From assembly GCA_964482235.1 (NCBI GenBank), contig CAYZWU010000010.1, forward strand, positions 1-64,000: a stretch of DNA of 64,000 bases, in the 5' to 3' direction. Made by a program: the position numbers and the translations under genes. Shown one piece after another: positions 32,861-42,424 of this stretch (within the stretch, counting starts at the first letter, position 1; each line of letters opens with the position of its first letter). The notes below the pieces were generated by a model that saw only the letters and a list, made by a program, of their open reading frames with translations, searched no databases and had not been told where the DNA came from. This DNA is from CAYZWU01 sp964482235. Lineage in GTDB: Bacteria; Planctomycetota; B15-G4; CAYZWU01.

Positions 32861-34015
32861 GTGAAATCTGTCAGCTTCATTCTGTGCCTTCTGCTCTGCC
32901 CATCCCTTCTCCTCGCCGCCCCGGGAGGAGACGAGACTGTTCCGATGTCGCCCGCAGTCCTCGATTCCGCCGCGCCGCTCAACATCGAGCTGCCGGATCG
33001 CCTGCCTCGGGATCTCGTTCTGCCGAAGGAGAGGAAGTGGCCTGCTCCTCCGGAACGCTTCGCTCCCTGGCCGACGAACGGCTGGTCGTACTCGATGCCG
33101 GAGAATCAGGGGATGGACAGGTCGACCCTGATCCGGGCCTTTCGATACGGCATCAGAGAGGGCGCCAAGGCCATCGTGGTGACGCGGCACGGCTACATCG
33201 TGGGTGAGTGGTACGGTGCGGACTGGAACGTTTCGACGCGCCAGCAGGCCTACTCGGTGAGCAAGAGCTTCGCCAGCGCCCTGATCGGGATGCTCGTCAA
33301 CGACGGCGTGATCACCGGCGCAGACCAGCAGGCGGCCTCGTTCATTCCCGAGTGGCAGAACTCCCAGTACAGTCCCATCACCGTGAAGAACCTCCTCGGC
33401 ATGGAGTCGGGGCTGCGCTGCAGCTGGTTCTCCGAGATGATGCTTTTTTTCTCCTACGACCAGAACGACTACGCGATCTCCCTTCCCGTGGATCAGCCGC
33501 CGGGCACCGTGTGGGCCTACAACAACGCCGCCTGCCAGGTTCACTCCGAGCTGATCCTGCAGGCCACCGGTGCGCAGGCCGTCAACTATGCCCGGGATCG
33601 GCTCTGGGACGAGATCGGCATGTGGACCGCAACATGGGACACCGATCAGGCCGGCAACACGCTGACCTACATGGGCATCAACGCGTCGGCGCAGGAGCTG
33701 GCCAAGTTCGGTTATCTCTACCTGCGACGGGGCATCTGGGAAGACCAGCCCCTCATCAGCCAGCAGTGGGTCGATGATTCGACGATTCCCTCGCAGGTGA
33801 TGAACCCCTTCTACGGCTACCTCTGGTGGCTGAACACCGATGCCCTCATGTGGCCTGCTGTTCCGGACGATGCCTTCGCGGCACTCGGAATGAACGAGAA
33901 GAAGATCTACGTCGTGCCCAGCCTCGACATCGTCGCCGTCCGCCTCGGGGACGCCGATTCCAACTGGTCGGACAACTCCTTTCTGGGGTATGTCTGCGCG
34001 TCGGTTCTTCCCTGA
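32861..34015 (+). CDS. Exported serine hydrolase, beta-lactamase/class C family
   Basis: GTG start at 32861 after GGAGGGAACCAAC. The 384-residue protein has a signal peptide (ILCLLLCPSLLLAAP). The active-site S-x-x-K is Ser132-Val-Ser-Lys135 (AYSVSKSFASALIG), and Y-x-N is Tyr220-Asn-Asn222 (WAYNNAACQ). The third KTG-type motif is less clear; a candidate is the AALGMNEKKIYVVP segment before the C-terminus. It is a periplasmic esterase or peptidase-like enzyme rather than a proven beta-lactamase. Its last 20 codons are closely related to a gene remnant at 42322-42420. Confidence 0.88.
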   Translation: MKSVSFILCLLLCPSLLLAAPGGDETVPMSPAVLDSAAPLNIELPDRLPRDLVLPKERKWPAPPERFAPWPTNGWSYSMPENQGMDRSTLIRAFRYGIREGAKAIVVTRHGYIVGEWYGADWNVSTRQQAYSVSKSFASALIGMLVNDGVITGADQQAASFIPEWQNSQYSPITVKNLLGMESGLRCSWFSEMMLFFSYDQNDYAISLPVDQPPGTVWAYNNAACQVHSELILQATGAQAVNYARDRLWDEIGMWTATWDTDQAGNTLTYMGINASAQELAKFGYLYLRRGIWEDQPLISQQWVDDSTIPSQVMNPFYGYLWWLNTDALMWPAVPDDAFAALGMNEKKIYVVPSLDIVAVRLGDADSNWSDNSFLGYVCASVLP

Positions 34016-34071
34016 TCACCCTTTGATGCGAGTCATTCAAGGCTGCTGATTTCCCCGGAAGGGCGCAGCCC

Positions 34072-36159
34072 TCAACGACGGCTGGCTTTGCGCGCTTTCT
34101 GGTCCTTCCCCACACTGAAGGGGAATCCGCCCACCGTGATTGTTTTCGAGCCCTGGATCTCGACGGAGAACAGGTCGTGCTGTGCTGTCACCACGATCTG
34201 CGCCCCCTCCGGAACGCCCTGAAGGTTGATCGAGTTCCCGACAAAGAGATTGTCCACCGAGGAGAACCAGCTCACGAGGCCCGTGACGTCGGTCTCGCTT
34301 CCGTTCTCCCAGGTCGCGCGGCACTCGAACGAGGGTATCCCGCCCACGGGCACCTGATCCGGCCCGGTCACGGCGAGAGAGGCCAGCTTTCCCGGTGGAA
34401 GAGGAGGATCTGCCGGCATGTCTCTCGAGAATGTGGTGTATCGCGGGGTGCCGTTCTTGGGCACCTGGCCGCCGGACATGAGGCGGATCGTCCTGCCCGC
34501 GGCGTCGGCTGCGTAGTGGTCGTTCTCGTTGGGCGGCAGCGCCAGGGAGTAGTTGAAGCGTGCCTCGTTCCACGCGAACCAGTCACTGGTGCCCGCCTTC
34601 CTCTTCCAGCCGTTCTGCAGGTCGAAGTGGCGGTCGTCCTGACCGTTGATCGGCGCGAAGTCCTCGAGGAACGTCGCCACGGCTGCGAACCAGAAGTCGG
34701 GGTAGGGGTACGAGATGACGGACTGATGCTTGAGCAAGGAGTTCTCCTTGTCGTAGACGTACTGGGAGAAGAAGGTGCGGTTGTTCCTGTTGTAGGCCCT
34801 CACGAAGAAGATGTAGTCGGCTCCCACATCCCAGTCGTAGTAGCGCTTGGTGGACCAGCCCTGGCCTTCGTTCCCGAACCGAACCGCCGAGACATCGTGG
34901 TCGCGCCACTCGAGGTTGCTCTCCGTCTGGTCCGGCGCATCCCAGAGCGAGAAGATGAAGAGGTCACCGCCGTCGGTGCTCTGCATTCCCGTGTATCCGC
35001 CGTTGGGTGACGAGATCCCTGTCCAGCAGAGTGCGCAGTAGTACGTCGAATGAGCGTCTCGGGCTACACGCGCTTCCGTGACGATCAGGTCGCCCGCTTC
35101 GCCTGCGCCGATGAGATAGTCGAGATACGTCGCCGGAGCCTGTCCGGGATTCTCGACCTCCAGGGCAATCTCGTAGACGTTGTCATCCTCGTTGCTCTCG
35201 ACGACATTCTCGTCCGTGTCCATCTCGACATGCAAAGACCATGTTCTGCTGTCGGGAAACACATGGATGCCGTCCTCGTAGGAGGATCCCGTTCCAGCAG
35301 GGACGCTTCCGGTCGGAAATTCCCAGAGAAGGACACCATCCACCTTGAGTATGTTCATGTGGGCTCCGGCTGCCCTGGAGCCGTCGTTGATGAACGCCCA
35401 GTCGATGTAGGCTGCTTCACCCCTGTAGATGTAGCCGCTGACCGTGGTGCCGGGCACGGGGCTGACAACTATCCTGTCGCTCCAGCCGCCCGGCCGGTTC
35501 GGGCGGAGGTTCGGCAGGTCGGTCACGCAGAGGATTCTCAGAAATGGCCGCTTGTCCGATTCCGGGTGCTCCCTGGCGCAGAACCTCAGCCTGTGGTCGG
35601 GTTCGCCGGTGCCGAAGTCGTGTGCCAGGACCACTCCAAAGTTCGACGCCGTGCCCAGGATCCACTCTCTTGCCAGATCCGTGACTTCCCAGGTATACCA
35701 GCCGAACGAGGATCCATCGATATCGGTGCCGGAATAGAGCTGTGACAGGGGCGGCTGGTTCCACGTCAGCGTGCTCTCGGTCCAGCTGCCTCCTGCGCCG
35801 TACAGGGCGACGTGCCTGTCGTGGAATCCCGTTCCCCATGCGTCGCGGTAGTAGCAGTGGACTTCCGCCTTCAGGATGACCGCATTCGAGGGGATCCCGG
35901 TGAGGTCGAAACGCAGGGCAGCGTAGTGGTCGCCCACTTGAGGGGAATAGGGGCATCGGCCGATCTCGAGTTCGGTCCCTGTTCCGTTGCCTCCAGGCCC
36001 GGATTCCCAGACGAATCCGTCGGCGTCGCAGGGTGCGTCGATCGTTGTCTGCGCCCGGCAGATCTCCGTTGGGCCGGAGAGGAGGAGCAGCGTGAAGAAG
36101 ATGGCAGCCTGAATGGTCCTGAGGGAGCCCGAATTGCAGCCGTTGATGATCGAACACAT
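34072..36159 (-). CDS. Large exported protein with DNRLRE, CARDB-like and DUF3472 domains
   Basis: ATG at 36159 follows GAGAGAAACGG; in-frame ATGs up to 36216 are alternatives. The protein has about 695 residues and a signal peptide. A DNRLRE/CBM96-type beta domain (about 40-195) reads DHYAALRFDLTGIPSNAVIL and GSWTESTLTWNQPP. A CARDB-like Ig domain (about 205-335) follows, with MDTDENVVESNEDDNVYEI. Then a DUF3472-like region (about 345-560) with GGYTGMQSTDGGDLFIFSLWD and YDWDVGADYIFFVRAY, and a C-terminal Ig-like segment (about 610-680). These modules bind carbohydrates and occur on secreted polysaccharide-degrading or adhesive proteins. No catalytic site is visible. It is convergent with the serine hydrolase. 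Confidence 0.78.
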   Translation of the reverse strand: MCSIINGCNSGSLRTIQAAIFFTLLLLSGPTEICRAQTTIDAPCDADGFVWESGPGGNGTGTELEIGRCPYSPQVGDHYAALRFDLTGIPSNAVILKAEVHCYYRDAWGTGFHDRHVALYGAGGSWTESTLTWNQPPLSQLYSGTDIDGSSFGWYTWEVTDLAREWILGTASNFGVVLAHDFGTGEPDHRLRFCAREHPESDKRPFLRILCVTDLPNLRPNRPGGWSDRIVVSPVPGTTVSGYIYRGEAAYIDWAFINDGSRAAGAHMNILKVDGVLLWEFPTGSVPAGTGSSYEDGIHVFPDSRTWSLHVEMDTDENVVESNEDDNVYEIALEVENPGQAPATYLDYLIGAGEAGDLIVTEARVARDAHSTYYCALCWTGISSPNGGYTGMQSTDGGDLFIFSLWDAPDQTESNLEWRDHDVSAVRFGNEGQGWSTKRYYDWDVGADYIFFVRAYNRNNRTFFSQYVYDKENSLLKHQSVISYPYPDFWFAAVATFLEDFAPINGQDDRHFDLQNGWKRKAGTSDWFAWNEARFNYSLALPPNENDHYAADAAGRTIRLMSGGQVPKNGTPRYTTFSRDMPADPPLPPGKLASLAVTGPDQVPVGGIPSFECRATWENGSETDVTGLVSWFSSVDNLFVGNSINLQGVPEGAQIVVTAQHDLFSVEIQGSKTITVGGFPFSVGKDQKARKASRR

Positions 36160-36254
36160 CCGTTTCTCTCTCATGCCGTGTTTTTCCGAAGTCGATGTTG
36201 TTGACATATCATTCATATCCCGGCGCCGTGGCTGGAGCCGCTGTCTTATGCATG

Positions 36255-36300
36255 TTGATGTGAAGTTCGAGTCCTGTTTGCGTCACCGGGTAATATAATT
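36255..36300 (-). promoter_or_regulatory. Promoter -10 and leader shared with the one at 43723-43788
   Basis: On the minus strand TATATT (36297-36292) is followed by a leader with ACGCAAACAGGACTCG and CTTCACATCAA, closely matching the leader upstream of the beta-helix gene at 42425-43699. The -35 region is weak here. It would drive the DNRLRE/DUF3472 gene. Confidence 0.55.
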
Positions 36301-36480
36301 CAAGCAGGAGTTCAGAGAAAGTGCGTGTGGCAGAGCGTCAATGATTTTGTCGAAAGATGCTGTCTCAGAGGTCAGTCGCTGTTCGGATTGGGATGAAATC
36401 GCGATAAAAAAAACAAAATTCATCAATAGAAGGAAAAAAATAGGATATTCTTGTGGATTAAGAAAAAACCTGAAGGCAAG

Positions 36481-38037
36481 ATGTTTTTCATGAATAGGGT
36501 AAATAAAAAGCGTTTTTCGCTCACCAAAGGTCATTTTCAGGGAATTCCCATCCCGGAGAAAGAGGCTCTTCTTGCCGGCTATGCTGCTCTCGTTGATGGA
36601 TACGATCTCGAGGTCCCGTTGCCTGACAAGCTGGCGATAATAAGCAGCAAGCACAAGCGCTATGAAAAGGAGCGCTGGGTGGTGTTCACACCTCGCCATG
36701 AACCGGAAGATACCCTGAAGGGTCACTTGATTTTTGCTCTCCGGTACGAAGGGTTGGACCTTGCTGTTCTGAAGGCGCTCTTTCAGGCCATAGAACCGGA
36801 TGAAATGGAAGAGATCGTCCTGTCCGGTCCATCGGGAAAATACAGCCGTCGCTTGTGGTTTCTGTACGAGTGGCTGCTGGACAGGCAGCTTGATCTGCCT
36901 GATACGAAGGTTACCAACTACGTCGACGTTCTCGACCCACGCCTGCAGTATCCGGGACCATCGATCCCCTCCAGGCGCCATCGCGTACGCAACAACCTGC
37001 CCGGTGTCAGGGATCTCTGCCCGCTGATCCATCGAACGCCCAGACTGGATGCGTTGATCGATGCCGATCTGAAAGGAAAGACAGAGGATTCCCTGCAATC
37101 CGTTCATCCCGATATCCTGGCCCGGACAGCTGCCTTTCTCCTGCTCAAGGATTCCAGGGCATCTTTTGCCATCGAGGGTGAGAGACCACCGCATAACAGG
37201 GCAGAACGCTGGGCCCGTGCCATCGGTCAGGCCGGCTTGAAGTCGATAACGCCAGAAGAGCTTCTGCGTCTTCAGGAGGTCGTGATCCAGGATCAACGGT
37301 TCATTACCATGGGTTGGCGGACCGAGGGCGGTTTCGTCGGAGTTCATGACCGGACCAACAGCAAACCTCTGCCAGATCACATCTCGGCGCGCTGGCAGGA
37401 TATCAACGGCTTGATCGAAGGCTTGATCGCCATGAACAACCGTCTGGCGAACAGTGATTTCGATCCGGTGCTGGCTGCGGCTCTCGTTGCCTTCGCATTC
37501 GTGTTCATACATCCCTTCGTGGATGGCAACGGCCGTATTCACCGATATCTGATCCACCATGTTCTGGCGGAAAAAGGCTTCAATCCCAAGGGTATCGTTT
37601 TTCCCGTTTCCGCCGTCATCCTGGAAAGAATCGACGAGTACAAAAGATCCCTGGTAGGCTTCTCGAATCCTCGACTTGGACTGATCGATTGGAAATCCAC
37701 GCCATCGGGCAATATCGAGGTTCTCAATGATACGGTCGATCTCTATCGTTACTTCGATGCAACACGGCAGGCGGAGTTTCTCTATGATTGCGTCCGTCAG
37801 ACTGCAGAAGAGACATTGCCGGAAGAAATCGCCTATCTCGTTGGCCATGACCGGATGAAAAGCTACATCGTAGAGCACTTCGAGATGCCGGACAAGGTGT
37901 CGGAGCTCTTGATAGGTTTCCTGCGCCAGGGAGGCGGCAAGCTCTCGAAACGTGCCCGCACGAAGGAGTTCGCCGCCCTGACCGATTTCGAGGTCAAAGG
38001 GCTGGAGGAGCGCTTCGAGGAACTTTTCAGTGGTTGA
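36481..38037 (+). CDS. Fic-domain AMPylase with N-terminal inhibitory motif
   Basis: ATG at 36481 with GAAGG upstream is preferred; TTG at 36451 and ATG at 36490 are possible. The ~518-residue protein has the canonical Fic loop HPFVDGNGRIHR at 344-355, which binds ATP and holds the catalytic His344. SFAIEG at 228-233 matches the inhibitory [S/T]-x3-E-[G/N] motif, whose Glu232 would keep the enzyme auto-inhibited as in class II Fic proteins. The N-terminal 200 residues are a family-specific region and the C-terminal ~90 may be a winged helix. It AMPylates (or otherwise modifies) a protein Ser/Thr/Tyr. The gene and its upstream region are AT-richer than neighbours, as in accessory genes. Confidence 0.92.
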   Translation: MFFMNRVNKKRFSLTKGHFQGIPIPEKEALLAGYAALVDGYDLEVPLPDKLAIISSKHKRYEKERWVVFTPRHEPEDTLKGHLIFALRYEGLDLAVLKALFQAIEPDEMEEIVLSGPSGKYSRRLWFLYEWLLDRQLDLPDTKVTNYVDVLDPRLQYPGPSIPSRRHRVRNNLPGVRDLCPLIHRTPRLDALIDADLKGKTEDSLQSVHPDILARTAAFLLLKDSRASFAIEGERPPHNRAERWARAIGQAGLKSITPEELLRLQEVVIQDQRFITMGWRTEGGFVGVHDRTNSKPLPDHISARWQDINGLIEGLIAMNNRLANSDFDPVLAAALVAFAFVFIHPFVDGNGRIHRYLIHHVLAEKGFNPKGIVFPVSAVILERIDEYKRSLVGFSNPRLGLIDWKSTPSGNIEVLNDTVDLYRYFDATRQAEFLYDCVRQTAEETLPEEIAYLVGHDRMKSYIVEHFEMPDKVSELLIGFLRQGGGKLSKRARTKEFAALTDFEVKGLEERFEELFSG

Positions 38038-38055
38038 GAGCCAAGCCTGGTCAGT

Positions 38056-39762
38056 TCACTCGACCTCGAGAATAAGCAGGTTCGTGAGCATCGCGGCCGG
38101 ATTCACGAGCCTTCCCACCAGAGCCTGCATCGGCTTGATGTCTCCCGGCTGCCAGAATCCCGGAACGGCAGCCGGGAACCTCACCACACCGTCGGATGGG
38201 ATGACGCCCAGCGGGAAGTTCCTGATCGGCAAGCGGAGATGAAGGTCGCCGTATTGCGTTGTCCAGGGCGGATCACGCACGGCTGCGCCAAGCGCCAGGC
38301 TGGCGAAGATCCCTGACGGGCCGATCACGCGGAGCTCGATCATGCCTCCCGGTGTGACATCGCCCCGGCAGTAGAGATGCGGGTAGAACTCGTCGGCTCC
38401 CATGTCCACGTACCCCCCGGATATTCGTGGATCGCCCTCGAAATCGCTGGGAGGGAGATCCGCCAGTTGTCCGAAGCCCGCATCGCGGCAGGGACTATTC
38501 GCCGTCAGATGAAGGTCGCAGCTTACCGGTTCCACGAACATCGGATAGGCCTCGATGTTGCCGTGTCCGTATTCGAGGACGCCTCCCGGTTCCACGTGAG
38601 CCGCGCTCTCGCCTCCCTGAACATCGGAGAAATGAATGGTCAGCTTCCCGTTATACGAGTTCCAGCAGCCGATGCTGATCTCGGGTCCCTCGTCCGCATC
38701 GTTTCCCCAGAGAACAGTGTTGACCATTTCGGTTGGACCGTTCTCGCAGCGGATCCCTCCCCCGTAATCGATTGCCCTGTTGCCCACGATCGTGTTGTTG
38801 ATGAAGAGGGGGCCGCCGTAGATATTCATCCCCCCACCTTCCGATTCGGCAAAGTTTCCAAATATCATATTGTTGGAAAAGATCATCGCAGCCTCCCCCT
38901 CACAGCAGAGACCGCCACCGGATAACGTAGCCTCGTTGCCATTGATGATGTTGCTCGTTACATTTGAAGAGGAATTAGATCTGCAGTATAGACCGCCGCC
39001 GTAGACCGCCGTGTTGTTGGAGATCAGGTTGTTTTCCACAATGGAGTCCGTTTTACCGGAACAGTAAACACCCCCGCCCCTCAGGGCCGAGTTATTTCTG
39101 ATGATGTTATTGCTGACCTTGACATCCAAACCATAGAAGGTGAGTCCACCGCCATCTCCATCGGGTACCGAGTTGTTTTCGATCAGGTTGTTCCGGATGA
39201 TCGAGGAGTCGCCCCCACAGTAGATCCCTCCACCGCCAAGTACAGTCGCTTCGTTCCAGACAATCGTGTTATCCGTGATCAGGGGGGAGCAGTCCCAGCC
39301 GCTGTAGATCCCCCCTCCCGAATCTGCTCGATTCCCTCGGATGATGTTGCCGCGAATGGTTGGAGACGAGTCGTTGTAACAGTAAATGCCGCCGCCCTGG
39401 GAGAGGGTGCTACATCTGAAGTAGCCACTCCCGTTCGCGATGCAGAATCCCTCCACAACGGAATCCCGTGTCTCGCCGCGCTCGAAAATGATCACGCTTC
39501 CGCAATAGGGATTGATCGGACGGCTCCCGTCGATCACGGTCCGCTCGGGTCCCATTTCGCTCACGAGCTTGATGATCTTGCCCAGGAAATGGACGTTCTC
39601 CACGTAGGTTCCCGGCCGCACGACGATCGTATCCCAGTTGGAAGAGGCGTTGACAGCATCCTGGATGGTCGGATGGTCGTCGGGGACATAGATCGTGGTC
39701 CCCTTGGCAGTTTGATCACAGCAAACGAGAAGAAGCAGTATCAGGAAAATCTTGTGAATCAT
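38056..39762 (-). CDS. Exported right-handed parallel beta-helix protein, paralogue 1
   Basis: A 568-residue protein with a signal peptide (IFLILLLLVCCDQTAKG). It starts with TIYVPDDHPTIQDAVNASSNWDTIVVRPGTY, the opening of NosD/pectate-lyase-like helices. About 15 coils follow, with repeated G-G-G-I-Y-C and N-N-x-I motifs (PTIRGNIIRGNRADSGGGIY, SIIRNNLIENNSV). After DMGADEFYPHLYCRGDVTPGG, a ~100-residue C-terminal beta domain ends NLLILEVE. The same start and end occur in the two paralogues to the right. It is likely secreted and carbohydrate-interacting; no catalytic residues are assignable. It lies 37 bases downstream of paralogue 2 and is probably in its operon. Confidence 0.87.
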   Translation of the reverse strand: MIHKIFLILLLLVCCDQTAKGTTIYVPDDHPTIQDAVNASSNWDTIVVRPGTYVENVHFLGKIIKLVSEMGPERTVIDGSRPINPYCGSVIIFERGETRDSVVEGFCIANGSGYFRCSTLSQGGGIYCYNDSSPTIRGNIIRGNRADSGGGIYSGWDCSPLITDNTIVWNEATVLGGGGIYCGGDSSIIRNNLIENNSVPDGDGGGLTFYGLDVKVSNNIIRNNSALRGGGVYCSGKTDSIVENNLISNNTAVYGGGLYCRSNSSSNVTSNIINGNEATLSGGGLCCEGEAAMIFSNNMIFGNFAESEGGGMNIYGGPLFINNTIVGNRAIDYGGGIRCENGPTEMVNTVLWGNDADEGPEISIGCWNSYNGKLTIHFSDVQGGESAAHVEPGGVLEYGHGNIEAYPMFVEPVSCDLHLTANSPCRDAGFGQLADLPPSDFEGDPRISGGYVDMGADEFYPHLYCRGDVTPGGMIELRVIGPSGIFASLALGAAVRDPPWTTQYGDLHLRLPIRNFPLGVIPSDGVVRFPAAVPGFWQPGDIKPMQALVGRLVNPAAMLTNLLILEVE

Positions 39763-39799
39763 TTGCGATAGCTCCGATCTGTCTCATTCATGGCTGGAA

Positions 39800-42115
39800 T
39801 CATCGCACAACAGCGATCTGGAGATTCGTGAGCTCGGTACCCACAAGAGCCTGCATCCTGAACAAGGTTCCGGGTACGAGAGCCGGGGAGACTGTCCGGT
39901 ATACCGTTCGGACTCCGTTGTCCGGTAGAGCTTCCAGGTGCACCCGCTGTTCCCACGGCGGCCGGAGGAAGAGCCATCCGCAAGATGTCAAGACCGGCTC
40001 ATCGAGCAATCCGCTGCCCGTGAACAGTGTCACGGGCGAGGTCCCCGGCCATCCGGTAATGACGATCGCGGCTTTCTCGCCCGGCTTGACGGGCCCTCTC
40101 AGCGAGAGATGAGTGTGGAACTCGTCAGCTCCGATGTCAGGGCCGGTGAAGAGCCCCGGACGTGGATCACCCTCGAAATCAGTGGCCGGCATCCCGGGTG
40201 CATCCCTATTACCAGCCGAGCGGCAGGGCGAATCAAAGGAAAGACGATAATCGCCTGCCGCAGGATCGATGAAAAGGGGATCCCCATCGATCATGCCCGG
40301 ACCCCAGACGAGATTACAGCCCGGGCTGATGTGGATATGTTTAGGCCCTCCCTGGATGAGTGAGTGGTTCACTATCGCCGTGCAGGAATCGTAGAGATGG
40401 ATCTCGCCTTTCAGGGGCCAGTTGTTCTCCCAGAGAATGCTGTTGCTGATCACGAGTCTGGTGCCGTAGCTATAGATCGCTCCCGCGTTCCCGCCGGTAC
40501 AGTTTTCCGTGATGGTACAGTTCCTTATCGTGACTGTAGGATCCTGCATGTTACCCGAGCAGTAGATCCCGCCTCCCCTTGATTCGGCGCCGTTTCCGGC
40601 GATGATCGTGTTCTCGATCAATGCATTGGAGCCGACTATATTTATCCCTCCCCCTCGGTTGCTCCAGTTGTCAATGACGATGCAGTTCCGGATCACTGCA
40701 GTGCCTTCCCAATGGCAGCTTATCCCATTCCTGTAACCGCTGCTGTTTGTGATCGTGAAACCATCGAGGATGGGGGTGTAGTCGTCTCCAAGGTTTTCGA
40801 AAACAACACCGTCTCTTTCCTGGTTTGCGTCGATGATGGTGACCTGCGGCCCATGTTCACTGACCAGGGTGACTTCACCATACAGCGAGACAAGCCCCCT
40901 GTAGCGCCCCGGACGGACCATCACGATACCGCCCGGATGTGCCGCCTTGATAGCATCCTGAATCGCGGCGTACTCGTCAGGCACCACATAGATCGGAGCC
41001 GGATTCAGAAGTGTATAGTGGTATCCCATGTCCACCACGTCGATATCAGGCTTGCCGTCGCTGCGGGTTGCTCCCTCGACGAGTAGCGAGGCGGGATCCC
41101 CCGCATCCACGCAGGGGCTGTGGTCCCAGAGCTGGCACGGGGACTGGCTGAGGTGATAGTCCAGGACAAAGAGAGGATCAGCGTCGATGTTGCCTTCGCC
41201 CGGATAACCGCCCTGGATGTTGCAAAAGGTGACCATTGATGAGGAAACGCAGAGCTGTGGGTCCTCTTCGGCCCTGTTGTCAAAGATGATGCAGTTCGTG
41301 ACGGGAGGGGTGCAGATCTCGAATCCGATGCCTCCCCCTTGCGCGCAGCCGGCGTCGTTCTTCACGATCGTGCAGTTCGTGATGTTCGGGCCCGGTTCAC
41401 CGATGCAGAAGATGCCGGCGCCGCTCTTCACACCCGGTATCGGACACTCGATCGTGTTGTAGCAGATCAGATTGTTGACAACCCTGCCTGAAGTGCAGCA
41501 AAGGTAAATACCGGCTCCCTGGATATCGGACGTGTTATCCCGGAACACGTTGTTCTCGATGACCGGATCGGTGAATCGTTCTCCGAAGATCCCGCCGCCG
41601 CTGTCAGCCGTGTTCCTTTCGATCCGGTTGCCGAGGATCAACGGTGCCGCGTTTTCCGTGCAGTAGATGCCACCCCCGATTGTGGCTCTGTTCGATATGA
41701 TGGTGTTTCCTGTTATCTGAGGGGACGCACCCTTGCAGTAGATCCCTCCGCCGAAGGTGTCATGGAAACCGTTCGGCTTCCCATTACCTCCGAAGATCGT
41801 GAATCCATGGAGTATGGAATCCGATGCCTCATTCGTTTCGAACGTCACGACGCTGTCATACTTATATCCGTCGATCAATGTCACTTCACGTCCTGATTCG
41901 CTCCTGACCTCGATTGCCTTGCCCAGGAAGTTGATCGTATTTCCAGCACGGTATGTCCCTGGTCTGACGATGATCTTATCCCCGTTCGCGGCCGCATCGA
42001 TCGCCTCCTGGATGCTCGAGAAATCATCGGGAACATAAAAGGTTGCACCAGGGCTGTCGGAAGCCGCTGTCACAAGGATCGTCACGGTGAAAATCGTTCG
42101 GGCAAGACAGTTCAT
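39800..42115 (-). CDS. Exported double right-handed beta-helix protein, paralogue 2
   Basis: ATG at 42115 is preferred; the GTG at 42130 overlaps the GGTGGAG site. The 771-residue protein has a signal peptide and two tandem helix domains. The first opens TFYVPDDFSSIQEAIDAAAN (about 25-45); the second opens YVVPDEYAAIQDAIKAAHPG (about residue 380). One C-terminal domain follows (DIGADEFHTHLSLRG, end NLQIAVVR). It therefore looks like a paralogue enlarged by internal duplication, though the two helices have diverged. Coils carry GGGIYC and N-N-T-I motifs. Confidence 0.87.
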   Translation of the reverse strand: MNCLARTIFTVTILVTAASDSPGATFYVPDDFSSIQEAIDAAANGDKIIVRPGTYRAGNTINFLGKAIEVRSESGREVTLIDGYKYDSVVTFETNEASDSILHGFTIFGGNGKPNGFHDTFGGGIYCKGASPQITGNTIISNRATIGGGIYCTENAAPLILGNRIERNTADSGGGIFGERFTDPVIENNVFRDNTSDIQGAGIYLCCTSGRVVNNLICYNTIECPIPGVKSGAGIFCIGEPGPNITNCTIVKNDAGCAQGGGIGFEICTPPVTNCIIFDNRAEEDPQLCVSSSMVTFCNIQGGYPGEGNIDADPLFVLDYHLSQSPCQLWDHSPCVDAGDPASLLVEGATRSDGKPDIDVVDMGYHYTLLNPAPIYVVPDEYAAIQDAIKAAHPGGIVMVRPGRYRGLVSLYGEVTLVSEHGPQVTIIDANQERDGVVFENLGDDYTPILDGFTITNSSGYRNGISCHWEGTAVIRNCIVIDNWSNRGGGINIVGSNALIENTIIAGNGAESRGGGIYCSGNMQDPTVTIRNCTITENCTGGNAGAIYSYGTRLVISNSILWENNWPLKGEIHLYDSCTAIVNHSLIQGGPKHIHISPGCNLVWGPGMIDGDPLFIDPAAGDYRLSFDSPCRSAGNRDAPGMPATDFEGDPRPGLFTGPDIGADEFHTHLSLRGPVKPGEKAAIVITGWPGTSPVTLFTGSGLLDEPVLTSCGWLFLRPPWEQRVHLEALPDNGVRTVYRTVSPALVPGTLFRMQALVGTELTNLQIAVVR

Positions 42116-42321
42116 TTTGGCTCGCTCCACCTGAATTGGAAAGGGATCTGCGACACGGATATCGCAAATCTCATTCCGGGATCTTTGGTCAGGTGAAATG
42201 AACCATGTCTTATTTTGTTTCTCCTTATCCCTTACTTGGGTAAGACATTAAAAAATCCAGAGATTTGCTTGATCGCCGGCTCACTCGAATCCGATCATTG
42301 CACTTTTTTCGTTACTCAACG

Positions 42322-42420
42322 GTGACGGAACCGCTTCATTCCATCCAGATCGCGAGATCCGACCTTGACTGGTCGGACGTCATTATTCTCGGCAATGTCT
42401 GCGCGTCCGAGCTTCCCTGA
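42322..42420 (+). pseudogene. 3' remnant of a serine hydrolase gene
   Basis: A plus-strand frame of 33 codons, open from GTG 42322 to TGA 42418-42420, ends with DLDWSDVIILGNVCASELP. The intact hydrolase at 32861-34015 ends with DSNWSDNSFLGYVCASVLP. DNA identity is also high over GGTCGGAC and TGTCTGCGCGTC. No upstream hydrolase sequence is visible beyond about 42320, so only the C-terminal tail survives. It stops four bases before the convergent beta-helix gene. Confidence 0.8.
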
Positions 42421-42424
42421 TGGT

